NCBI GenBank assembly: GCA_030142905.1
Contig: JASJOG010000011.1
Coordinates: forward strand, 3,619,001-3,683,000
Direction: 5' to 3'
DNA length: 64,000 nt
Origin: Heliopora coerulea
Taxonomy: Eukaryota > Cnidaria > Anthozoa > Scleralcyonacea > Helioporidae
The notes beneath the pieces were generated by a model. That model worked only from the letters and a program-made list of their open reading frames with translations. It had not been told where the DNA came from and did not search any database. The position numbers and the translations under genes were made by a program. Shown piece after piece: positions 43,031 to 55,900 of this stretch (position 1 is its first letter; each line of letters opens with the position of its first letter).

Positions 43031-45062
43031 AGGTCAAGTGTGCAGTCAGCACGCAAAAAGTAGTTTTAGTCGAAGGGATTCAGTGATTTCTCCTTGAAAT
43101 TCTGGTAAGTCTAGGTCTTTATTAGTCTTTACAAGTCTGCATCTAATCTTAGCGAAGTCTTGTTGTATACATCAACCGAATAGTATTAACAGTCAGAGGA
43201 ATAATTTGCATCCAAATTTCGCGCTACCTCGTGAGCAAACGGATCTATGGTGTTTGCTGTTAATGTTGTTTTCACGCTTTAAGAACCAGCTTCCTTAACA
43301 GGTTACGTCGTTTCAAGGTAAAAGTCGAAATACACCTTGCTAGTTAAAGTTTTAGAGCAGAAACGTAAAGGCTGGATATGTTTTGTGTGATGGCATTTTT
43401 CCAGCGTTAATTCCATCATCAGTTCAACGAACCAGCTCATCATCCGCTGATGGCGTGCGCACCTTGTATTAAAAACGATTTTTTCAAGGGAATTAAATAT
43501 TGGAAGAGGAGGAGCGTTTTGCTTGCTTGCTCGACGCGTAAAAGTATCATAAACTTATATGTGTGTGATTTTAATGCATTCCTATGCGTTACATGCAAGG
43601 AATCAGGAATGTTCCTTATGTCGAAAGCTGCATAACATAAATTCAGATAAAACATAATTTATTTATATGGTATAAGATCTGTTTGATAAGGGACACGGCA
43701 CTATGCAACCTATGTTGTAGTCGTATTACAAGACTGGATCATCTATGGATACGTTCAGCTCTCATTTCTTGTGATATTATGCCGCTCACTTCAATCACTG
43801 GTAAACTGTCAATGATATTATTCCTCAATAAGCAAAGCCAATCATTAACCTTGCAATTCAACAAGCATTACCCAAATACTTAGAATCAGGTTTGAGTGGT
43901 AAAACACAGCATGGATACTTGAGTGGAAAATTTGAATTTTGTAGTGTATCATCATGAATATATGTATGTTATTGTGAAGTTATTGGATAGTATAGTGTCA
44001 GCTGTGTGTAGCCTTAGCCAAATCTGATTCAAAATCAACGTTCATGTTTGAACATGCATGCAGTTGTGTCAATGTATCTCATGTTGATGCAGGTTGGTGG
44101 CCAAATGAGAGGCAAGCTGAAGCTTATAATAAAATAACATGGTAGATTAGTTAAGGATTTCGAGCCAAAAGTCGTTACTTGCTGACAATTTCAAAAGATA
44201 AATGTTTTACAAGATGATCTTTTTTGGAGTTTGTTTTATTTTTTTATTACAAGCCAATTAGTCAGTAATTTTAGAGTGGGACAGCTTGTTATGCCTGCCC
44301 TTAAGAAGGCTTATGTATAGCTTTGTCCTCAATCATGATAAGCTTCTAGCAGGGTGATTGCCAATGTGCCAATGGTTCATGATTGTGCTTGGGAACCACA
44401 GACCACGTCAAAGCATTCTAATATACCTTTCATCAGGCCAAACTAATGGAAAAAATGCCCATTTCTCTTCCTGAGAAAGGTTGCCTTTAAATCCTTGGAA
44501 AAATACTGAGTTGGTTAATGTATTGTTTATAAACCTAAGTAATTACATCACATACTATTCCAGAAATAGTACTGAGGGTAAATCTATCATGTCATCAGTA
44601 TTTCTTAAGTGCATATGGTCTTTCATTCAATGGCAGTGCCAGAATTCCTGGTGTGGGGGGCAGGGGGCAAACAAGTGGCAACAGGATTTCTGATAAGGGC
44701 CAAACCTCCAGGTAAATATGCTAAATTTACAGCAAAATATATATATATATATATAGTAGCATTATAATGGGATATCCAGTTTCTTTGACTGAAATAAAAT
44801 ATGATATTGTTATAATATGTGTCAATTTTTCATTCAAAATGTATAAATAGGGACAAAGATATACAAATCTTACACTTTCTATTTGCATTTGGGTGAGGGT
44901 AAAAATTTCCTGGGGGGAGGAAAATGCCCCCTCTTGCTGTCCCCTGATGCTGCCACTGCTTTCATATGAAATATTTTATTGAGTATGTTATGTTTTGCCT
45001 TATTCAAACTTAAATGATTGTGTTTTTATACTTTGTTACCCAGCAGTTTTTACTCTACCAGA
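43031..45062. other. 5' flank and probable 5' UTR intron of the Mextli gene
   Basis: An acceptor TTGTTACCCAG|CAG lies at about 45043, twenty bases before the Mextli start codon, so at least one upstream non-coding exon is expected. A candidate donor GAAATTCTG|GTAAGT sits at 43104. A hAT-type MITE-like block at about 44633-44960 (GCAGTGCCAGAATTCC facing GATGCTGCCACTGC) contains a short (TA)n run. No other gene seen. Confidence 0.35.
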
Positions 45063-48000
45063 ATGGCATTAGTCACAAGACCAGTTATGTCACTGGCCCG
45101 TCCAATTGCTGGAACAGCTGCTGAGAAAAGCTCAGTTATTTTTGAAGAGAAAACTGTCTCTGCCTACAGTTACCACAAACCCTTACTGGCAATGCTTATT
45201 GATATCTCAGAGAAAGGTGACCTTGCTGGTCAGAGTTATTCTGACAGGATTGAAAAAATGGCAAAGCTAGTAACTTCTGAGAAAGAATCAAGAATGTTTT
45301 TCCAAACTTTGTGTGCCATGTCATTCCTTGATCGTTACCAGAAGAGGCCAGTTGTGGTTGATGTTTTTGATGAACTGGATAGGAAAATTTCCAACCCTCA
45401 GTTAACAATGTTTAAACAGCTAGAAAAAGAGTGTTTTCAGCTACTCACACGGATGGGTACTATTGAGAATCTGAGGTCATTGGATACAGATCTTGTTTGT
45501 TTGTTATGTACACACAGTTACAGGAATCTTGAAAATACTTCTCTAAATAATTTGTTGTTGGAGATTGGTCGAAGTGTGTGGCCATATGTTAATCGTCCAT
45601 TATGGGAGAGTGAACCATTTGTTGATTTTATAAGTGATATTCTTGAAGTGGTTGGAGGCAGACTGGAATCTTTATATCCCAAGAACTTCAAAATAGCCTG
45701 GAATGTGATTCGTCAGAGCATTATTGGAGTAAATACCACATTGTCCAATTATAGCACACTACGCCTACTGTCTGTCATAGAACATCATCAAAACATGTGG
45801 AGTTTACCCGAGAAAACAAAAGAGTACTACAAGGAACAATATAAGCAGGTACTTGGATGCTTATTTGAAATTGATTTGGTTTAATTTGGAAATCTGAACC
45901 ACCTTGTCAAGGTCATTTTCATGTGTTTTTTTCTTCTGGTGACTATGCACTTTTTTTTTACATTCAAGCAGAGGCTAGCCTTTTTAAAATTAATAAAATA
46001 CCCGAACTCCATTTTTCATGAATTTGAGTACCTAAGAGTACTCAAATTCATGAAATGTTCTGGAATATTTTATTGATTATTTTAGTCTAAATCATAATAT
46101 ACACAAATATAATACTAGAAGAAAAAATGATTTGTATTTGCGTAGGGTTAAACTGCAATTAGGCAAACAAACATTTAGATACAATGGTTCATGGCAATTT
46201 AATAATTTGCCTGATGATATTAAAAAGTTACATTCTATAAATTCTTTTAAAGATAAGCTTTTGGAATACTTTTTATCTGTGACTTTTAATTGTATATATG
46301 ATTTGATGTTTTTAGATTTTATTCATATTTTGTATATTTTTTGTAGGTTATTGTAATGTATACAGGTCCCCTAAGAATAGCAGCTTGTTGCTGATTGGAC
46401 AAACCTGTATAAATAAAGTTTATCTATCTAATTATTTAATACGCATGATAATAGTAATGTGGTATTGTATCAAGAGGCCTTTAATACCTTATTTTCTTTG
46501 CTCAAATTGAAATCTATTTAAATTGTCTTCCCTTTTATTCCAGTGCAGGAGGGATATAAATTTGAGAATATGACAACACTATTGAACCATGTGTTTGCAG
46601 TTTTCTACTGATTTCTAAATAGGGCAGAATACAATTTATGATATTTGACCATAATAAGAGTAGTATAATGCAGTATGTTGATTTCATTATTTTAAAACAT
46701 GCCCAAAACTGTTGTAAAACTTGCTCACTATTTATCTACCCACCCAAAAACATTTCCCCCCACCCACTGGAATCAAAAATGAACCTGTTGGGATGAAAAA
46801 AAAAAAGCCAGACTAGTAACCATGGAACAGCTGTTTACCAGATTCCTTTATGTGATATTTTGTAGTTCCTTGAAGCTAGAATGAAGGAACTCTCATCATT
46901 TCATGGGTGCCTTCCCTCAAGGAGGAAGACATCACTAACTGTAAAGCCTGGAAGATCTGCTGCTGACTTTCTGAAAAGAAGATTGAGCAGCAATAATCAG
47001 GAGAAAGATATGAAAGAGCAAACAGAGTCATGTTCATCATCTTCTAGTCTTGATGGTTCTGATACCTTAAGTGATGTGTTTGAAGAAGTGTTTGAAGTTG
47101 ATGATATTAGAACTAATGGGACATCTGGTGTTAAAAATGAAAGTTGTGCTGTCAGTCCAGATAACCACAGTTGCTTCAAACAGTGTTCAAGTTCAACAGA
47201 TCAACCTGTATTACGTAAGGAAACTCAGGATGAGATATTAACAAATGGTGAGTTATATTTTAATTGCAGGGTTTAAAATAAATATTCATCAGTTAAATTT
47301 ATTTACTGGCTCTTATGCAAAACCTACTTATTTTGGCCGGCTATTTTTGCTTTCCAATGTTTATTTTGTTGCATATGAGGGCTAAAATTGCCAAAAAAAT
47401 CACTGGCTAAGGAGCAATAATGCTGGCTATTGCTGGCAGCTGGCTGCTCTTTTAACCCCTGAATTGGTACTTACATGTTTTGTCAACTGTTTGTATCTCT
47501 GACAAGAATGTTTGTCTTTTGTTGGAATTCCAAACAATTGGCTTGGATGATTAATTATACCCTTATAATTAACTCATTAAGGATCAGGGCTTATCCCTTT
47601 GACAAGTAAAATTGTTTGGTGTTACCTACAGTGTGCCCTTGCCCCATCATGGGATAATCAGGGGCATATGGGAAGGTATCCACGGATCCCCAGTTGGTGC
47701 AGTTCACTTGGCTATTCAGTACATTTTTACTTGATATATTTGGGTGTGTTTGGAATAGAAAAACGTATGCCAGCACAGAAACAGAAATAGACTAAGAACA
47801 GAAGCAACAGAATGGTGATAAAGAAAAAAAATATGAGTGTCTGTGATTTATACTAATAATTTTCAAATACAATATTATCTATATTTGCGAATTTGTTATA
47901 TGTATATATCTGTACATTTTAATTTATCTACTTATCTTCAGGTTGGGTATGCCTTGAATTGATTATTTCTTTAGTGTAGTTAGGTTTAATTATTGATACC

Positions 48001-51000
48001 TTCCTACTTTGCATAACATCCTGTGCACATCACTTTTACATGCCTAGTCCTCTTACCATAACAACCATACCTGTATTGTATTCATTCAAAAAGGCTCATC
48101 CCTTTCTTGTGCAAGACATCTCCGTTGATGAGTAAGATTGTATGGCATTAGCTAGTGTAAATGTTAAAAAGTCAGATATAAACCTAAAAGAGTCAAAGAG
48201 TCATTCAGTCAAAATCTGGCTTAGCCTCTCAGACTGGCATGACTAAGAATGCCTCTGCGAGAAGTAGTATGACATTTAAGGATATTGATACTGGTAACTA
48301 AATGTCCCCAAATGCCCATTGTTTGTAGAAGTATCGAAGATCTACAGATACTGACCACACTCACAAAAATCTTAAGAACATTTCATGGTGTGTTAACAAC
48401 CTGTCTGAGTAACTTCTTTTATTCCTTTATTACATGAAGCTGTGGCAGCTGAAGAATGCTCATCAAAAGGTACTGGTGAAGGTATTGTATTCAGTATTTT
48501 CTCTCCTTTTTATTTTTTAAGTGAAAGTAAGTTGGGGCATTTACAGTCATATTAAACATCTTTCTTAGAACTTTCATCAAGTGAGGAATGGTTGTTCAAA
48601 GATGGAAGTCAAGGTGAATTAGTTTGAGTCAATTTTTTTGAATATTTTTTTTTGTTTTTTTTGGTGAACTTTAAACAAGAAAACAACCAAATTTATCCAG
48701 TAACTGGTTTAAAATTTCTTTCTTTTAAAAGGCAAAAGTTTTGCAGCTGAAGAGCACTTGTTGGAAGATGCCAGACAAGGTAATTGAAGGATCACATATA
48801 GATGGGTTTTTTTTATTTTTATCATACAGTGTATATACATTTTGTGAGACCATACATATTTTTTCCAAATTGATTACTTTATATTACTTTAAATCAAAAC
48901 AGTCAAGAAGTAATGGAGTTAAATGTGTTCTTTTATCAGATGATGCCACATCAAGTGAAGCTATATCAATTGATCCTGATCATAGAAGGTAGCAGCTATT
49001 ATAGTGTGTACAGGGTGCATTTATTCAGCCTCAGTCAACAAATATTTCATGATTTGAGTTTTCCATGTTCACGTAGAGTGGTCCAAATGTGAGGGATGTT
49101 GCTCACCCTCCATTTCTTACCAAGGTCTGTTTCCCAATTTATCCAGTCTGAACACCAAAAATTGTGGTATAATTACTGATGAAAATATAGTGAAAAAACT
49201 GAGATACTAAATTGAGTTACAATTTTTCAGTCATTTCCATAACTGCTCCTATCCTAAATTACTTGTAAATTTCATAGTGTTTAGGTGATATTGAAGCATT
49301 TGTTGCTGTTTCTGTATTTTCCAGTTTGAATTTTGAGAAGAAAAAAATTATTGTGAAAGTTCCCAGGAAATATGTTGGAAGAGGTGTGTTTTTACAAGCA
49401 TTTTTGAGTAATGTATGGTTTTATGCATGAATACTGAATTGAGCAAGAGAAAGCAACATTGAAGGTGAAGACAGTCTGTTTGGAAATCTCTTATTTCAAC
49501 CATTTGTGGCTTGTAATGAAAATAATATTTAACAGAAATTTATTTGGACATTAGTTTGGGAGAAAACAAATCCATTGTTTGACTTAATCTTTTTGTGTGT
49601 CTAGTGATTGGTGCTCATGGGGCAGTAATTAAGTACATTCAAGACATATCTGGAGCAAAAGTGAACTTTATCAAAGGTGTGATATTTTTTTTAGCTAACA
49701 AAGCAGTTTCACATGTTGAAAGGGTATGATAAATCATGAGCCTGAGAGACAAGTACACATGAAAAACGTCCAAACTGGAATGAAAAAACTGCACGTTGCC
49801 CCCCAATGCTGCATGGGTACTGACCATGACATCAGCTGCTTCTGTTCTGCTCAACAAGAGCAGTTAATTAGCTCTTCCTCATATTTCTAATGTCTTCTAG
49901 CCTTCACTGCATAGGACAACTAGTTCCTGTGTGTTTGGAGAAGTCCTTTCTTGATTGTATGTTGTAGGGATCAATTTTATGAAAAAAATATTTGTCAAAC
50001 TATTGTATGAGAAATCAACTGTACCTTTTTTGTTTTCTTACATGAAGATGTCATAACTTGACCTTTAATAAATTAAATATGTACTTTTTTTCCTGGAAAC
50101 AACTAGATAGGGTTGAGATCTTTCTCCTCTTGTACAATTTGGGTGAATAAATGTCTACACTTTACAAGCTATAGGTTGGAACAATACTGTATTTTTTTGT
50201 ATATTAGTTTTGTCATCCATGACTTTTTTTTAATCCACACTTCATCTCTTCTCTTTCATTTTATGGCAGCTCCATCAAGACCATCTTACTCTATGAGTTC
50301 ATTCAAAAATATTGTGCATAATTCTCTTGGAATACCTAAAACTAATTCCTCAACAGGTGACAGCAGATTTCAATATAGTTAACTCTAATCCATCCTTTCC
50401 CTTTTACCATAGGGTTTGACTTGTTTATATCAAACTTTGGAGAATAAAATTTGTTTGCATTAGTTCAAAGACTGAAAAAAAAACCAACTCTATTTTACCT
50501 AGGTTGATTAAAGTTTTCTCCACAAAATCAAGATTTAAGTAAAAATTACTGAGGCTTTCTTTTTTCATAGACATTGACTCTAATTCAGAGGAAGGAAAAA
50601 AGACTGAGGTCACTGAACAACAGGAAGGTACAGAGATAGTGAAAGAGGAAGAAGAATTTGAAATCATTGGAACTGATGATACAATTTGGTAAAAAATATG
50701 AAGCATTTTGTTGGGACAAAGAATTGACTGCATAAACCAGCAAATTTAGAATTGTAAGGGAAATTCAATAATTATGTCAATTTCTCACACTCCTATTCAT
50801 GTAGGAAGGCAAAAAGGAAAATTGAGTATATTGTCAAAACTGCACAAGACATGGAAAGCAGACCAACATTGATTAGAAGTTATTCTGAAGTGACACCAGT
50901 GCAAGGTAACCTTGATAGTTTTTCATAGTTGGTTTAACCAGACAAGCTCAGAATCTAGAGCTCCAGTCATCACTGTATGTGGATTTTCTTTTGACTTTAG

Positions 51001-52081
51001 GATTCAAACAGATCTATCGAAGCTTGTCATGTCCTATTACAGACTGGGGTGAGAGTTGTGCAGGTGTCTGTGTGAGCTGTCAGAAAAGATGCTATTGCAG
51101 AGCATTCTTGCTGTCCAGATCAGAGTCCCCTACTGCCTGGATAAGGCCAGTTGATCTTGCTATCAATCGAGATGCAGACTGGACTGAGTTCATAATCAAA
51201 ACACAGGTTAAGTTTTCTTTTGTTCACGGCTATTATTTGTTAAATTTGAATTGTAGATGACCCACCAGGTAGTTCAGCCAGTCATACACTGTCCTGTTCC
51301 CCTAGGTAGCACAGGCTTCATTTAATTTCACAAAGCAATGTCTTGCAAAATTGAAGACCATTTTTGAAATCTGAATTGATACTTTGTCTTAAAATAAAAA
51401 ATGATATTGCTCCTGCACTGAGACTTGCTCAGCTTCCTCATGAGTAAAAGTGCATTGTCTTCAGCCTACTTTGACTGTCTTTACTTCAGAACAGGGGAGT
51501 AATACAATCCCTGTTAAGTAAGCCAACCTGTTGTTTACTATGTGTGAATAAGCCATAGTTCTTTAATTTTTATACTTAGCAAAAGTTAGAACTACCATTC
51601 ATTGGTTCCACATGTTCTCATTCTGAATCAGTGCCAGAAAGTTAAACTTCAAAAAGTTTTATTAATTTTATGGGTGGTCACAGCTGTTTAAAATGTCCAC
51701 CACATTTAATTTGGTTATAGTCCCCATTCCACTCTTCATTAACTGATCAACCAGGATGAAATCTCATAGGCTTTTCACCGACAGTTTCATGAATTGGTCT
51801 CATCTGACCAGAAAGACTTCATGAAAGTCTGTTACATTTTTCATAGACTGTGATCATTTTCTGCCTGTCTCATCTTGTTTTAACATATCTTTTACATTGT
51901 TTGTATTTTACACGTACATTATTAGTTTCTTCCTACCATTATCCCATGACTGATTGCAGTTTTTGAAATGTTTCAGGTGAAAGATTTCTTTCAAAGGCCC
52001 AGTCAGGACACTACCAAAACCAGTTCCAAAGTGAACCACTTCTCTGGGAGTCAGCATGAAGCTGATATGAATGAAGTCTAG
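45063..52081 (+). CDS. mxt: Mextli homologue: MIF4G-like, KH and eIF4E-binding motif, 13 exons
   Basis: Exons 45063-45848, 46866-47247, 48440-48469 (or to 48481), 48569-48613, 48732-48779, 48940-48988, 49325-49383, 49605-49676, 50270-50356, 50571-50688, 50805-50905, 51001-51206 and 51977-52081 join in phase to 695 residues. The first 262 residues are helical and end LLSVIEHHQNMWSLPEKTKE, like the end of MIF4G domains in PAIP1/CTIF. A KH domain begins at about 452 (IIVKVPRKYVGRVIGAHG, GxxG at 469-472) and resumes after a roughly 60-residue insert with EFEIIGTDDTIWKAKRKIEY. RCYCRAFLLS (Y624 to L630) fits the YxxxxLPhi eIF4E-binding motif. Drosophila Mextli has this combination and promotes cap-dependent translation; cytoplasmic action is inferred. 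The middle is Ser/Glu-rich and split into many tiny exons. The 3' end converges on the RPRD1 gene. Confidence 0.85.
46080..46440 (+). mobile_element. LINE 3' end in Mextli intron 1
   Basis: Encodes YLRRVKLQLGKQTFRYNGSW, QFNNLPDDIKKLHSINSFKD and KLLEYF, the extreme C-terminus of CR1/L2/Rex-type LINE reverse transcriptases, then a short 3' UTR ending TAAATAAAGTTTATCTATCT. 5' truncated, sense to the host gene. Confidence 0.65.
51093..51113 (+). other. eIF4E-binding motif YxxxxLPhi
   Basis: Codes YCRAFLL, closely resembling the YxREFLL core of eIF4G proteins. Confidence 0.7.
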
Positions 52082-52955
52082 TCAGTTCCATTTGTTTTTT
52101 TCAATCAGCTATGAGAAAAACTTTTCATGCTCTGTGTCTTTAGTAGTGTTGCACATGTTTTATTTTACTAAGAAACAAGATTCAGTGACTCTGTGATGTA
52201 TTGTCAGTTATGGCAATTAATATTTTATTTCACTAAGAAACAAGCCAGATATAAATTCACATTGTTGTTGGAATGACTAGAGCAAGATACATTATCTTTG
52301 GTCAGTAATTCTGAAAACATGTACCAGCAAAAGTACTTCCCAAAAGAACAAGAGCAAAATGTTTTGGGAGGTTAAAAGAGATTTTCTCATACTATTAGAG
52401 AGTTTTGTTGTATGGAAAATTTTGAAATTCTGTCATGTTTGTTACTCTTATTCTGCTTTATTTGCAAAGTTTTAAAGACATTCACTTAAGCACCCAGAAA
52501 TTTATTATTTGCTTTGACAGAGATGGTTGTGATATGGCAGTAGTGGCAATTCAACAAGAATGTATAGTTAGTTGCCACCTAAGAGTGAAAATAGAACCTG
52601 TGTTTGACATTGGAAATCTGTTGGCCACCTTGCAGTTTGCAAGACCCATACTAGCTTCAGGTTTCAATTTTCAAAACAATACTCTAGTGAAAGGGCAAGA
52701 GAGGGAACACTTGTTTTGTCACTAGGTGGTCAGAGGGGGGCAGCTGTTCTATGATAGCAGGTATTTACTGGTGACATGCTTTCTGCATTTTCCCAACTGC
52801 ATCTACAAATCCTATGAATTCCTTTTCCTTCCAATGCTCAGCCATAAAACATGTTCCTTGATTGCTGTAATATTGTGTCTTATTTTATCTTGGCATGTGA
52901 ACGTTGTACAAGGGCTTAAAATAATATCAACATAATCTTTTTAACCAACTGTTGA
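52082..52955. other. Intergenic between convergent genes, 3' UTRs
   Basis: Lies between the stop codons of the Mextli gene (plus) and the RPRD1 gene (minus). AATAAA on the minus strand at 52501-52506 and 52457-52462 could serve RPRD1. A 96-codon plus frame at 52435 is not supported. Confidence 0.4.
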
Positions 52956-55900
52956 TTATCTTCCATAGGAACTTGCAAAGAGGTCACCAGCAGAAGGTAA
53001 GGGAGCCAAACCACCAGTGACGTCAGGCAGAAGACTGAGATCAGGAAGGTTATCCAAGTGAGATTTGAGTTCCTTTCTCACTAATGCGACTTTTTCCAAC
53101 TTTAATTTGTATTCCTACATAAAAACAAGTACTCTGGTTCAATCAGGTTTGATATAATATACAAACTATGGCAAGCTACTACAGCAGTTTAGTTTTGTTC
53201 AAATGTAGAGTTGCATTTTTTCATAACTGGTCCCTGTTGGATATTAAAATGTAAGACTGACTCTTGGAAATCTTCATCACGTGTAAACTTGTCTTTCTTT
53301 TATAATTAGTAAAGTTTTTGAAGATATAAAGAAAGTTCAATTTCATGAGTCTACTGTACCTCTAATCTTTGATCACAGTCTGTGATCTTTTTCTTTTGAA
53401 ATGAAAGAAATGCCCTCAGGAGTTTGCAAACATTTGTTCTGTCTTCAAGCTCGGCAGATAACCTTCCATTATAGTCGGCCAACAAGACACAAGCGCTCTC
53501 AACAACTTTGGCCAGTCGCTCAGCACTCTGGCGATCTTAAAAAAGAAAGTGGAAAAATATTGTTGGTTTTGAAATGGAAGTTTCTTTTTAGCAGTAAAAA
53601 GTACAGTAATTTTAAGTATTCTGCTGTTGTATTTTAACTACTGCTTTCCCCTTACCTTCGAGTTTGTCCAACCCAGATGCATCTTGTACTTCAGTGGGTA
53701 AGTTGGCAATTCTCTCACGAACTTCAGCATCTTGTGATGCACTGTGCTCCAGTTCTTGAAGAGCTTTTATTAAATCATCTGACTGTAATCACAAAATTAT
53801 GTCAAGCAATTTCATTTAGACAATGGGTATTAGTAGCAGGCAGTAGATGAAGTCCAGTCAAACATCCCTTGATGATGGGCATGAAGAAGCTGTTTGCAGG
53901 CACTTCAAACTGTATTACAATGTATTTCATCACATTTCAATCAAACAACTTCTTCAACACTACTTAGAGCCACAGTGTTTTGAATAGTAATCTCTGACAT
54001 GTGAAATAGAAATAGTCAAGACAGAAAGATTCAAATGAAGAAACTTTCTGATGTATTAAATGTATAATTATATATAGATGTTAAACTTTTCATCACTTAA
54101 TAGCAAATTAAGACGTTCATTTTCAAACCCTTTTCTTTGATACAAGCAAAGTTTTTCAGTAAAATATGTATGTGAAAAAAGAGGAGGTCCAAGAGGAAAC
54201 TGTCTTCTCTGGGCAGTTTCTCAGACTGCTGGACATCATGTCCAACAACTTCTAGAATGTTATATTTGTGCTCGACTTTGTTCTACTTTAAAACTGGTAC
54301 AGCAGCATTTGCAAATAAATTCAGAACCATTGTGGTGATGATGGCAATATGCTAATGTGAATACAGAAACATAGTGAATGCTCCTGTAACGAGTTTATAA
54401 GTAGAATTCTTTTAAAATTTTAGGTGTAGAGGACCTCTAATAAACTTACATCAGGTGGATCAACTATTTCATCACTCTCAGAATTATCATCATCATTTGT
54501 CTCCACTTCGACTCGAAAACGTTTTGCAGCTGGTGTTGCACTTGAAACCCTATTTGAACCTTTTTTTGAAGAAAAAGAAATACACTGTAACAGTTTTTAC
54601 AAACAACTGATATTTCATTAGTGATAAATTTTGCACAATTTGTACTTTACAGGACCAAATTTAGCTACATTTAATGACATCACTGTTGATTTTTACATAA
54701 TTATTCCAGGGGTTTTGGATATTTTTGCCCAAAATCTTTATTCTTTCCCAATTTTTGTGGGTGTTAGTACTGTTGGGACACCCCAAGTATTGATTTCTCT
54801 GTTCACAGGCATAAAGCCTTATCCAACATTGTATACTGGAACATAGTTCACCCACTTGATCACCATGTTACTGAAAAATCTTGAGTTGACATAAGATTGC
54901 ACGAAATGTTGTCAGATGTTGTTTGACAAAACAGTTATTGGATGACACCTTATAATCATTTAGACAGGGTTTCAGTCATATCTCTTGAGCCTACCCATTG
55001 CCTTCTGCAACTTCTCTATAAACTCAGAGTCATAAACTCCTCTCTGTGACCAAATGTCAATTATTCTTTCCAAGGATTTTTGCATTTCTGGAGCCCACTC
55101 TCTAGAACACATACAGAAAACAAAAATTAAATGGCAAAAGTAAAGTACATTGGTAGTAGGCAAGAGCAACATTTAATAAAGTTGGTAGAATTTCTACCAT
55201 AACCCTTTTAACACAAAGGAATTTTACTGCATTTATTCAAAACTTTTACCTTTATCAGGGTGTTGGAAATCAAGAGGTGCACTTACATGAGCAAGTGCAC
55301 TTCAAAAAAACACCGCTAAAGTGTGGTGCAATTGTTTGAAAATTGCTCTTAATCAAATAAATATGGTAATGTTTGAGACCAATAAGGGCCTACTGTGTTT
55401 TAATGCAGTATTAAACTTTACTGTTTAATAGCAGTTATTTGACTGACAACTTAACATGTCTTAAAAGAAATACTAATATAGCAGTTGTTAAGAAGATGGT
55501 GTTGGATGCTGACAAGTTTGATGAATATGACATTTCTCATGATTAATACATTCTGAATACAGTCTGCATATACTTTCATTACTTTTTCAAGTCAACATAC
55601 AATGCTCAATTTCTTGGTTTAAAGACTTCAAGTAAACGACAAATTTCTTTATTGCATACATGTTTCAGCAAAACTCATGCCATCTTCAGTGCAAATGATA
55701 GTAGGTTATTTACAAGCAATATTTATATGTGACCTGATAAACATTACAAGTGTATGACTCATCTAATATAAATTCTCACACATGTGTCAGAATGATTAAT
55801 TACAAAGGTGCGACTAGTTTAATGGAGGTGGTAGGCGTTGAAAGCAAGATGTAGAATTGTTAATGAAGTGTGGTAGACAAGAACAGTTAAGAAGAAGAAA

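Noticed and set aside
52435..52725. 96-codon plus-strand frame between the convergent genes
   Set aside because: Lies in the expected 3' UTR region; no homology or splice support.
53401..53637. 78-codon plus-strand frame
   Set aside because: Antisense to RPRD1 exon 6.
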